Below, piece by piece: positions 8,444 to 16,951 of a DNA stretch of 43,035 nt. How positions within the stretch are numbered: the stretch's first letter is position 1; each line of letters begins with the position of its first letter. A program made the translations under genes and the position numbers. Source of the DNA: Acidimicrobiaceae bacterium (GTDB lineage Bacteria > Actinomycetota > Acidimicrobiia > Acidimicrobiales > Acidimicrobiaceae); contig JABEUM010000156.1 of NCBI GenBank assembly GCA_013044475.1, forward strand, positions 1 to 43,035, read 5' to 3'. The notes under the pieces are model-generated. The model was given only the letters and a program-made list of their open reading frames with translations, was not told the DNA's origin and ran no database searches.

Positions 8444-11113
8444 ATGGAGGCACTTACAGTGCCAGATTCGAATCCGCAATACCCCAGCCGCTGGGAGACC
8501 GATGTCGTCGTCGCCGACGGCTCCACTGTATATGTTCGGCCGGTCAAGCCAGAGGATGCAGACCGGGTCGAAGCCCTTCACTCTAGGCTCAGCCCTGAAA
8601 CTATCTACTTCCGCTTCTTCACCCCCCTACCAAAGCTGACACCGACGATGCTCGAGCGCTTTGTGAACGTCGATTACGTCGACCGGCTAGCCCTAGTGGC
8701 GCTGCTCGGCCAGGAAATAATCGCTATCAGCAGATACGACCGAATTCCAGGCTCCTCAGTCGCAGAAGTGGCATTCCTGGTCGATGATGCCCATCAAGGA
8801 CGGGGACTCGCTTCGCTGATGCTTGAGCATCTTGCCGCAGCAGCTAAAGAAAGTGGAATTACCCGCTTTGTCGCCGACACCCTGCCGGAAAACTCCAAGA
8901 TGCTCAGGGTGTTCCACGATGCGGGCTTCTCCGACAAAAGGGTATTTCAAGACGGTGTCGTCAGGGTGACCTTCGACATATCGAGCACCGAAGAGTCCAT
9001 CGCAGCGATGTACAGAAGAGAACGGGTAGCTCTGGAAAGAAACATCTCTCGATTACTCAATCCTAAGACGGTAGCGGTCGTAGGCGCCTCTAGAAGGCCG
9101 GGATCCATTGGACATCGGGTGATGGCGAACATTCTCGCCGCCGGATTTTCAGGATGCGTCTACCCAATCAATCCAAATGCACACTCAGTAGCTGGGGTGA
9201 GGGCTTACTCTAAGCTCACCGAGGTACCCGACAGAGTTGACGTCGCGATAATAGCCGTGGGTTCGGACAAGATGGAAGAGGTAGTGCTGGACGCAGCGGA
9301 AGCGAAGGTCGGAGAACTCGTAATCATGAGTTCGGGTTTCTCAGAGGCCTCCGAGGAGGGCAAAGAGAACGAACGGCAACTCGTCCGCTTAGCTAGACGC
9401 AATGGGATGCGAATAGTAGGCCCAAACTCGATGGGGATTGCAAATTCCACACCTGAAATTTCGCTAAACGCCTCGCTAAGCCCATTTCCCATCCTGCGCG
9501 GGGGTGCTAGTCTGCACGCTCAATCGGGGCCACTCTCCCTTGCAATCCTCGAAGAGGCCCGGCGCAGGGGCCTCGGAATGGCAACCTTCGTCTCTTCGGG
9601 CAACAAGGCGGACATCTCGGGAAATGACCTCCTCAACTACTGGGAGACTGACCCCAACACCAAAGTAGTCATGCTGTATATCGAAGACTTTGGCAATCCA
9701 CGCACCTTCGCAAGGGTCGCCAGGAGGGTATCTCGCTCGAAACCGATTATCGCAGTTAAATCCAAGAGGTACCAATCAAAAGATATCGAGACCATGTCCT
9801 CGCTCGATTTGAACTTGCCCAACGACATGGCGGTCGAGGCACTTTTCGAACAGACCGGCGTATTGCGGGTCGATACGTTAGAGCAGCTATTCGAGCTAGC
9901 CCAGGCTATCGTGAACCAGCCACTTCCCAAAGGTAACCGGGTAGCAATCCTTTCAAACTCAGGAGGTCCGGCGCCACTTGTAGCTGACGCTTGCAAGGCG
10001 GTCGGTCTCGAGATACCGATCCTCTCTGAAGGCTCACAAAAACAGTTGAGGGCGCTAGCTGGTTCTAATGGTCGGGTCGGTAACCCCGTAGAGCTCCCGA
10101 ATCAGTCCAACCCTGATTCTTTTGGTAAAGCTCTCGAAATAGTTCTAAGTGACCCAGGCATCGACTCCGTCATCGTCTCGTACATACCCACGGTGACCCT
10201 AGACCCCTTAGTTGTCGGCTCTGGAGACTCCTCGTCCACATCCGCAGTCTTCGATTCTGCTACTACTACCGCTACTCATGCAGTAGTAGCTGTCGCCGAA
10301 GCCGTGAGCACGGTAGCAGCGTCACAATCGATCGATTCGACGAAACCCGTGCTAGCTAACTTTCTCGCCCTGTCTTCGGTTCCTAATGCCCTCACCTCGG
10401 GGACAAAGACGATACCGTACTTTGCATTTCCCGAGAGTGCAGCTATGGCGCTTGGGAATATGGCACTCTATGCCCAATGGCGCCAAAGACCCGAGCACGA
10501 ACTATGGGAGTTGACTAACATCGACCCATCCCGAGCTAAGGCTGTTCTTGCAAATGCGCTATCTGGGTCTGGCGACTTGGAGGACGAAACGAGCACCAAT
10601 GAAGAAGACAACTCTCTGGCGCAAGTGACACAATATTTGAAAGATGCTGAGGTCCAAGAGGTCCTCGCCGCTTACGGGATAGAGTTCGATCCAAAAAGTC
10701 AATTTGTCCCAGGGGATTCGTCAAGCGCCGTCAACCTCAATCTACAGCTCATTCACGATATATCTTTTGGAGTTTTTCTCTCAATCGGCCTTGCCGGCTT
10801 CGTAACCGAGGTGTTAGGCCAGCGGACGATTAAGGCAAATCCGCAAGAATATCCCGATGTAATTAGATTGATCGACTCAATGCCTGGATCCCAGGTCCTC
10901 GACGGAAGGAAGGGAGGTCCCGCCGTAGATCGAAAGAGTCTGGAATCCCTCATCTGCAGAATCGCAAAGTTGGCCGACGACATGTTCGAGGTCGAGCGTC
11001 TCTCATTCGAGAATCTCTCCATTCTCGAGAAGGGCTATCATATAAGCGGGGTCAAACTGAAGGTCACCAACTGGGCTCCGGCGACGACAATACTAACCAG
11101 GAGTTTGCGGTAG
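8444..11113 (+). CDS. GNAT acetyltransferase fused to NDP-forming acyl-CoA synthetase-like domains (Pat-type), with shortened ATP-grasp region
   Basis: N-terminal GNAT (VAFLVDDAHQGRGLASLMLEHL), CoA-binding domain (VAVVGASRRPGSIGHRV), ligase domains (SSGNKADISGNDLL; ILSNSGGPAPLVADACK), C-terminal ATP-grasp remnant (HDISFGVFLSIGLAGFVTEVLG). Confidence 0.88.
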   Translation: MEALTVPDSNPQYPSRWETDVVVADGSTVYVRPVKPEDADRVEALHSRLSPETIYFRFFTPLPKLTPTMLERFVNVDYVDRLALVALLGQEIIAISRYDRIPGSSVAEVAFLVDDAHQGRGLASLMLEHLAAAAKESGITRFVADTLPENSKMLRVFHDAGFSDKRVFQDGVVRVTFDISSTEESIAAMYRRERVALERNISRLLNPKTVAVVGASRRPGSIGHRVMANILAAGFSGCVYPINPNAHSVAGVRAYSKLTEVPDRVDVAIIAVGSDKMEEVVLDAAEAKVGELVIMSSGFSEASEEGKENERQLVRLARRNGMRIVGPNSMGIANSTPEISLNASLSPFPILRGGASLHAQSGPLSLAILEEARRRGLGMATFVSSGNKADISGNDLLNYWETDPNTKVVMLYIEDFGNPRTFARVARRVSRSKPIIAVKSKRYQSKDIETMSSLDLNLPNDMAVEALFEQTGVLRVDTLEQLFELAQAIVNQPLPKGNRVAILSNSGGPAPLVADACKAVGLEIPILSEGSQKQLRALAGSNGRVGNPVELPNQSNPDSFGKALEIVLSDPGIDSVIVSYIPTVTLDPLVVGSGDSSSTSAVFDSATTTATHAVVAVAEAVSTVAASQSIDSTKPVLANFLALSSVPNALTSGTKTIPYFAFPESAAMALGNMALYAQWRQRPEHELWELTNIDPSRAKAVLANALSGSGDLEDETSTNEEDNSLAQVTQYLKDAEVQEVLAAYGIEFDPKSQFVPGDSSSAVNLNLQLIHDISFGVFLSIGLAGFVTEVLGQRTIKANPQEYPDVIRLIDSMPGSQVLDGRKGGPAVDRKSLESLICRIAKLADDMFEVERLSFENLSILEKGYHISGVKLKVTNWAPATTILTRSLR

Positions 11114-11175
11114 TCCAAGGTCTTCCGGACTCTCGCTGGCGCGTCATCTATACAGATAACGGCCTAATACGGACA

Positions 11176-11203
11176 ATGGGCCGCCTCGTACTAGGCGGCC
11201 CAT
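11176..11203. terminator. Hairpin between convergent genes, possible bidirectional terminator
   Basis: ATGGGCCGCC-tcgtacta-GGCGGCCCAT, perfect 10-bp stem. Confidence 0.7.
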
Positions 11204-11227
11204 CCTGAATCACCTGAAGAACATGGT

Positions 11228-12697
11228 TCAGCTCTTGTGATTGATCGCAATGTATTTGATATATAGGTACTCGTTGATCCCTTCGAATCCGCCTTCCCTA
11301 CCAAATCCAGACTGCTTGACACCCCCAAATGGTGCTGCGGCGTTCGAGACCAGCCCCTGATTGAGGCCGATCATGCCCGTTTCAAGCTTTTCAGTAACCC
11401 TTAGCGCCCTATTGAGGTTCTCGGTGAAGAGGTAAGCGACCAAACCATAGTTGGTATTGTTGGCCATTGAAATCGCCTCGTCCTCAGAGGAGAAAGAATA
11501 GATCGGTGCGATAGGTCCGAATATCTCCTCCTGGGCAATCCTCCATTCTGAATCCACACCTACCAATACCGTCGGCGAATAAAAGTAACCCGACATGTCA
11601 AGCTTCGATCCGCCAGTTACGATTCGAGCTCCCTTGGAGGTCGCATCGTCAATCAAGCTCGTCACCTTGTCGATCGCTGGTTGGTCGATCAGCGGTCCCA
11701 CCTGGACGCCATCCTGCGTACCGCGGCCAACTTTCAGTTCGGCCATGGCATGAGCGAGCCTTTCAGAGAACTCATCCACAATAGAATTCTCGACAAAGAT
11801 CCGGTTTGCCGACGTGCATGCCTCGCCCATGTTGCGCATTTTTGCGAATACGGCTCCATTGACGGCTTTGTCTAGGTCGCTGTCGGCAAAAACTATTAGC
11901 GGGGCATTCCCACCCAATTCCATCGAGAGCCGAAGAAGTCCCCCAGAGGCCTGAGACATCAGGAGTCTTCCAACTTCGGTCGAGCCGGTAAAGGATAGTT
12001 TCCTCAACCTGGAATCAGAGATAAGGGGCTTTGTGACCGCACCGGGATCCGAAGAGGTGATCATATTGACAACACCAGCTGGCAGGCCCGCCTCTTCAAG
12101 TATCGACATCAAAGCCGCCATACACAACGGAGTCTGCTCGGCTGGCTTGACGATAACGGTGCATCCTGCTGCGAGGGCTGGTCCTATCTTGCGCGTACCC
12201 ATGGCGAGCGGGAAATTCCACGGCGTTATCAAGAGACTGGGTCCGACCGGCTGCCTTAAGGTCATGACGCGTGCATTTCCATCGGGGGCGGTGTAATAAT
12301 CGCCGTTTATTCGGACGGCTTCCTCTGAGAACCACCGGAAGAACTCGGCTGCGTAGGCCACCTCGCCCTTTGATTCGGCAACGGGCTTACCCATCTCAAG
12401 GGTCATCAGGAGAGCTAGCTCATCTGAGCGAGCTAAAATCAGCTCAAATGCCCTCCTAAGGATCTCTCCCCTCACTCGAGGAGGCGTGCTCGCCCAAGAG
12501 CTTTGAACCGAAACACACGCATCGAGTGCGTCACTAGCATCCTTTGCGGTCGCATCCGCTACTTCAGCGATGGTCAGTTTTGTGGAGGGATCTTCGACTT
12601 TAAAAACAGCACCATTTGACGCTGGCCGCCATTTCCCACCGATAAAAAGCGTCTTCGCTATCGAATCCACAATGGACTTCTCATCGATGTTCACCAT
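11228..12697 (-). CDS. Aldehyde dehydrogenase, succinate-semialdehyde dehydrogenase-like
   Basis: TPWNFPLAMGTRKIGPALAAGCTVIVKPAEQTP, SFTGSTEVGR, MELGGNAPLIVF, GEACTSANRIFV, EEIFGPIAPI. Confidence 0.93.
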   Translation of the reverse strand: MVNIDEKSIVDSIAKTLFIGGKWRPASNGAVFKVEDPSTKLTIAEVADATAKDASDALDACVSVQSSWASTPPRVRGEILRRAFELILARSDELALLMTLEMGKPVAESKGEVAYAAEFFRWFSEEAVRINGDYYTAPDGNARVMTLRQPVGPSLLITPWNFPLAMGTRKIGPALAAGCTVIVKPAEQTPLCMAALMSILEEAGLPAGVVNMITSSDPGAVTKPLISDSRLRKLSFTGSTEVGRLLMSQASGGLLRLSMELGGNAPLIVFADSDLDKAVNGAVFAKMRNMGEACTSANRIFVENSIVDEFSERLAHAMAELKVGRGTQDGVQVGPLIDQPAIDKVTSLIDDATSKGARIVTGGSKLDMSGYFYSPTVLVGVDSEWRIAQEEIFGPIAPIYSFSSEDEAISMANNTNYGLVAYLFTENLNRALRVTEKLETGMIGLNQGLVSNAAAPFGGVKQSGFGREGGFEGINEYLYIKYIAINHKS

Positions 12698-12827
12698 ATC
12701 TCTTCTCCCTAATATCGCACCAAGTCACCGAGTAGCTACACCCAGCTAGACACTACACCATAACCCATCTCGGTGATCGTGCTAAAGAGTGACGCTTCCC
12801 ATTTTGGATCTTAGCTCGATTGATAAT

Positions 12828-13631
12828 TCAGTTGAGTATGTCTTTGTTTCGGAAGTTGAGCAGCGCTCCGCTCAGACCGAACAGCAGCCAGCAGAGTTGA
12901 GACAGTAGCTCTTTGTAAAAAGGCACGAAGTCAGCCGGAGATCTGAAGAAGCTAATGAACGCCTGCCAATAGTTCGACAGGAGTAGCGGCGCTATTCCAC
13001 TCAGCTGGGGAATGGGATCTAAAATCTCTGACACGATAGCTACGGCTAATCCAACCGCTACTGCCGCAACAGGTGACTCAGTAAATGTCGATGCCATGAC
13101 GGATATCGCGACGATCGAAACCATAGACAGACCAACTGCGAGCGCAGCGAGCAAGGATAGTTCAAAACCCTTGGCCTCGGTGATCAACTTTCCCGAAAGG
13201 GTGACTACCGGTCCGTGAGGGAAGAGCAGAAGACCGGTAATCCAGCCAGAGGCCACAATCACTACCGACGCCGCAATCCCAAACACGATGCCTGCGGAAA
13301 CTTTAATTAGTACGAGTCGGATCCTGGAGATCGGAGCGACCAAAAGGTACCTCAAAGATCCGTTCTGTGCCTCTCCTGCAATCGAGTCACCTGCGACGAA
13401 GGCGACCGCCATCGGAAGTAGAAATCCCTGAACCGTCACGAGACTTGTCAGGGACAAAAAGGCCGAATTTTGGGTAATTTGAGAGAAAAAAGGGGGGCCC
13501 TGGCCATTTCCCTTGTGAACCCCGAAGGTGTCGACTATGAGACCCAAAATTATCGGAACCAGAAACAAAAGTACGAGAATTACTACGTTCCTGATCCTGG
13601 AGAAAATCAGTCTTAGTTCTTCAACGAACAT
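12828..13631 (-). CDS. ABC-2 type transporter permease
   Basis: Six-TM-like hydrophobic pattern; GDSIAGEAQNGSLRYLLVAPISR ABC-2 motif; start overlaps ATPase gene. Confidence 0.85.
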   Translation of the reverse strand: MFVEELRLIFSRIRNVVILVLLFLVPIILGLIVDTFGVHKGNGQGPPFFSQITQNSAFLSLTSLVTVQGFLLPMAVAFVAGDSIAGEAQNGSLRYLLVAPISRIRLVLIKVSAGIVFGIAASVVIVASGWITGLLLFPHGPVVTLSGKLITEAKGFELSLLAALAVGLSMVSIVAISVMASTFTESPVAAVAVGLAVAIVSEILDPIPQLSGIAPLLLSNYWQAFISFFRSPADFVPFYKELLSQLCWLLFGLSGALLNFRNKDILN

Positions 13632-14523
13632 CGAAACCTTCTCCAGTCAGATCGACGAACACTTCTTCCAAAGACGCCTGTCTCTCGCTTATTCGAGAGA
13701 CAGTGAAGTGTGACCCAACGAGTAGTTCGTTTATCAGACCAGCGTCTATCGCCGTCCCCTTGACTCCAATCTCATCTGGCGAGATCTCCTCAACCACTAG
13801 TTGCGGATAGCGAATGGTAATCAGTTCCTTTGCCCCATCCATCGGCGCAACCCTAAAAACGACCTCTTTTTCGCCACTGCGCATAACCTCTCCGATAGTT
13901 CCAGATCGGATTAGTCGACCACGACTTATGATCACCACGTCGCTGCATACCGCCTCGACTTCGTTCAAGAGGTGGGAAGAAAGTACAACGGCCGCTCCGC
14001 CTTCAGCAAGTCTCGTTATGATCGATCGGACCTCGCGCATCCCAGATGGGTCAAGGCCGTTAGTCGGCTCGTCGAGAACATAGAGGTCCCTTGGATATAG
14101 AAGTGCCTGAGCGATTCCTAATCTCTGGCGCATACCGAGGGAGTATGAACGTACCCTTTTCGTTGCGGCTTCGCTTAGCCCTACCCTCTCCAAAGATTCC
14201 TCGGCGAGCCGATGAGCGACTTTTGCTTTCTCACCCCGCGCAATCGCCAAGCGAGCAAGGGCAGAAATTCCAGAAAGATGCGGTGGAAAGCCAGGGCCTT
14301 CGATGAAAGAACCGACCCTCTTCAACACGTCGGATCCGCCTAATTTAACCCTTTCACCGAGGATCGAAGCTTCTCCACGATCCTGAGCGATCAGGCCGAG
14401 AAGCATCCTGATGGTAGTTGTCTTGCCGGATCCGTTAGGACCAAGCAGACCAAACACCCTTCCCGCCTGAACCTCAAACGACAGACCATCGACTACTTTC
14501 TGCCCCTTGAATGACTTGGTCAA
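13621..14523 (-). CDS. ABC transporter ATP-binding protein
   Basis: Walker A GPNGSGKTTT, signature YSLGMRQRLGIAQALL, Walker B LYVLDEPTNGLDP. Confidence 0.95.
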   Translation of the reverse strand: MTKSFKGQKVVDGLSFEVQAGRVFGLLGPNGSGKTTTIRMLLGLIAQDRGEASILGERVKLGGSDVLKRVGSFIEGPGFPPHLSGISALARLAIARGEKAKVAHRLAEESLERVGLSEAATKRVRSYSLGMRQRLGIAQALLYPRDLYVLDEPTNGLDPSGMREVRSIITRLAEGGAAVVLSSHLLNEVEAVCSDVVIISRGRLIRSGTIGEVMRSGEKEVVFRVAPMDGAKELITIRYPQLVVEEISPDEIGVKGTAIDAGLINELLVGSHFTVSRISERQASLEEVFVDLTGEGFDVR

Positions 14524-14599
14524 ACCATCGGCGACTAGTACAGCGGCGATATCAGCACCCCCATGTCAAACCTTGGCCCTCGCGGTTCCAAATGAGTTG

Positions 14600-15700
14600 C
14601 TAATCACCCAACAATGAAGCGTCCGACAACAGCACCGTTTGTTGTACAGTTCCATAGAGCACTCTTCCATCCGGAAGGATCAGGACATTCACCATCGGTG
14701 TGGAAATAGCCTCGGAAGGTCCCTGTGGGGCAACAACCGGAGTCTCTAGAGCTGTAATCAAGGAGACTTCACTCGAATAACTGCTCGGAACGGAGGCGAT
14801 CAGATCCTGATAGCTTCCCTTCGGCAAGACATGAACGACCTCCCAGCCGGACCCGATCTTCTGAGCTTGAGCCGTTAGGGAACTCAAGGTCGATGAGGTC
14901 GATGAGGTAGAGGTCGATGAAGTACTTGAGCTAGTGCTCGAAAGGGTCTTGATCGTGGCTGAACTCGGTGGAGTAAAATCAAAGGTGGAAGCCGGTGGCG
15001 TAGTAAAAGAAATCGTCTGGTACTGCAAAGAAAAAGTCGGCGTGGATTGACCTTGAGTGTCGACGGAGACACCTAATACCTGATCGTACCGAGCGTCGAC
15101 ATAGATATCCACTCGAGTAATTGTAGATTGACCCTGTGTTGGAGTTATCTTTAGGTCGTAAGCTGGTACTCCCCCAACGAATGTATTCGCCCCGAGCGTC
15201 ACATTTGAATAGAGGGACAAATTTGAAATGATCTGGTCGGCCAACAGCTGTGGATCCTGATAGGTTGCGGTGCTTGTCGCCGCCGGCACACTTAGTTGCG
15301 TTGCGGTCTGTGAAGCTGAATTCCACAACCATGCTGTAGTCGAATTGTCGTAAAAGTCTATTTCAGAAGTGGCAGACGAGTACTGAATCCGATACTCATT
15401 AGACGAACCCCGCCATACGTCAAATGTCTGGCTCCCCGACAAAAATGGCGAAATCGACGAAAGAGGGGTAGAAGCGAGACTCAGCCCCGAGGGGAGTAAA
15501 CTCGCAGTTTCAGACATGGTCCCGACCAGCGGCTGTGCTGTCGCCCCGAGCACGTCTCCGAGCAACTGCGAGGGTGTGGTGGCCGCCAAAGAAGGCGACT
15601 GAGCGCTCACAAGCGAAGGAGTGGTGGCTGCGAGCAGTAGAGAAACACCAACTATTCCTGCTGGGACTGCTACACCCAGATACCTAACATAACGCGCCAT
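14600..15700 (-). CDS. Secreted LolA/DUF2092-like protein with Ser/Thr-rich linker
   Basis: Signal peptide; SGSQTFDVWRGSSNEYRIQYSS...IDFYDNSTTAWLWNSASQTATQ... LolA-like strand pattern; SSTSSSTSSTSTSSTSST linker. Confidence 0.65.
   Translation of the reverse strand: MARYVRYLGVAVPAGIVGVSLLLAATTPSLVSAQSPSLAATTPSQLLGDVLGATAQPLVGTMSETASLLPSGLSLASTPLSSISPFLSGSQTFDVWRGSSNEYRIQYSSATSEIDFYDNSTTAWLWNSASQTATQLSVPAATSTATYQDPQLLADQIISNLSLYSNVTLGANTFVGGVPAYDLKITPTQGQSTITRVDIYVDARYDQVLGVSVDTQGQSTPTFSLQYQTISFTTPPASTFDFTPPSSATIKTLSSTSSSTSSTSTSSTSSTLSSLTAQAQKIGSGWEVVHVLPKGSYQDLIASVPSSYSSEVSLITALETPVVAPQGPSEAISTPMVNVLILPDGRVLYGTVQQTVLLSDASLLGD
14888..14920. repeat. Short imperfect repeat encoding the Ser/Thr linker
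   Basis: Exact 9-mer GGTCGATGA at 14888, 14897 and 14912. Confidence 0.8.
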
Positions 15701-15905
15701 AAAACACCTCTTTGATCCTCATTCTAGGGCATAGCTCCTGAAAATGTTGTACTGTTGGTGCAGGTTGACTAATGCATTTCACAGCTGTTTCCGAAGTATT
15801 TGTGTCATGATTTATTCGGCAATCAATTTTTGGGTCTGCATAGGCCTCTACAGAGGCAGTATAAGCAAGGTCTGGATTGTTAATTCGACTAGGAGTATCG
15901 AAACG

Positions 15906-15920
15906 CGCTATACTATAGCG
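15906..15920. promoter_or_regulatory. Perfect palindrome overlapping a TATACT -10-like hexamer upstream of the sigma factor gene
   Basis: CGCTATA-C-TATAGCG; TATACT at 15909-15914; sigma ATG at 15951. Confidence 0.55.
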
Positions 15921-15950
15921 TCACGTTTTGAAGGTGAGCGGTAAATAAAA

Positions 15951-16868
15951 ATGTCCATTAACGCAGATAAGGACGCAGTAGCAACAGGGGAAAAAAAGAC
16001 ACGGCGGCGCAAGGCGAGTAGCGACCTCGAGGTCGCTCTTAGTTCCGTTGGCTTAGGGGCCGACGCGGTACGACTCTTTCTGGACGATCTTGCGAAGCAT
16101 CCACTTCCGTCCCCTGCTGAGCAGGTCGAATTGGCCAAAAGAGTTAGGGCTGGTGATGAGGTTGCAAAGGCCGAAATGGTCGCGGCAAACCTTCGTCTTG
16201 TAGTTCACTGGGCCCGTAGGTATCAGGATCGAGGAGTCGAACTCTCCGACCTGATTCAAGAAGGTACTTTCGGATTGATCCGGGCGGTTGAAAAATTCGA
16301 CTGGAGGAGGGGCTTTAAGTTCTCTACCTATGCCACATGGTGGGTGAGGCAGTCCCTGCAGAGGGCGGTACATAACCACGGGCAAGCGATTCGGCTCCCG
16401 ATGGAGGCGGCTGAAAGATCGAGAAGGGTCGACAACGTTACCAGGGAGCTTGCCGCCGACCTCGGAAGGAACCCGACCGAAGAGGAGATAGCGGAAGCGT
16501 CTAATCTTTCTTCGTCTCAGCTTGCAGACGTCCGACATGCCGCTCGAGTAGTAGCGAGCCTAGATCAGGCAGTCGGTCCTGAAGGCGAGACCAGCCTCGG
16601 GGACCTGGTTATCGGTTCTGATACTTCTTTCGAGGACAATGTCGATGAGGCCCTTGCCCGGGACCAGCTCAGAAAAGCAGTGGAGGAGCTAGATCCATTG
16701 GAAAGGGCCGTAGTCACCCTGCGCTTCGGGCTAAACGGGGAGAGGCCAGCTTCGTTGGAGGCGACAGCAAGAATGCTTGGCATTGGCCCAAGAAGGGCGA
16801 GAAGACTGGAAGCGTCCGCTCTAGATAGGCTTGCCGACCACCCCGGTCTAAAGGCGCCAGCGGCCTAG
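15951..16868 (+). CDS. RNA polymerase sigma-70 family factor, group 2-like
   Basis: NLRLVVHWARRYQDRGVELSDLIQEGTFGLIRAVEKFDWRRGFKFSTYATWWVRQSL (region 2) plus regions 3 and 4. Confidence 0.93.
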   Translation: MSINADKDAVATGEKKTRRRKASSDLEVALSSVGLGADAVRLFLDDLAKHPLPSPAEQVELAKRVRAGDEVAKAEMVAANLRLVVHWARRYQDRGVELSDLIQEGTFGLIRAVEKFDWRRGFKFSTYATWWVRQSLQRAVHNHGQAIRLPMEAAERSRRVDNVTRELAADLGRNPTEEEIAEASNLSSSQLADVRHAARVVASLDQAVGPEGETSLGDLVIGSDTSFEDNVDEALARDQLRKAVEELDPLERAVVTLRFGLNGERPASLEATARMLGIGPRRARRLEASALDRLADHPGLKAPAA

Positions 16869-16904
16869 GCACGACTCTGATACATTAACTGCCCAGTAGG
16901 GATC

Positions 16905-16941
16905 AAACCAAGACCCGCCACCAAGCGGCGGGTCTTGGTTT
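16905..16941. terminator. Strong hairpin between convergent genes, likely bidirectional terminator
   Basis: AAACCAAGACCCGCC-accaagc-GGCGGGTCTTGGTTT, perfect 15-bp stem. Confidence 0.9.
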
Positions 16942-16951
16942 AGCGTCACAA

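Noticed and set aside
14888-14920. Possible minisatellite or CRISPR-like repeat
   Set aside because: Short in-frame repeats encoding the Ser/Thr linker; no spacer structure.
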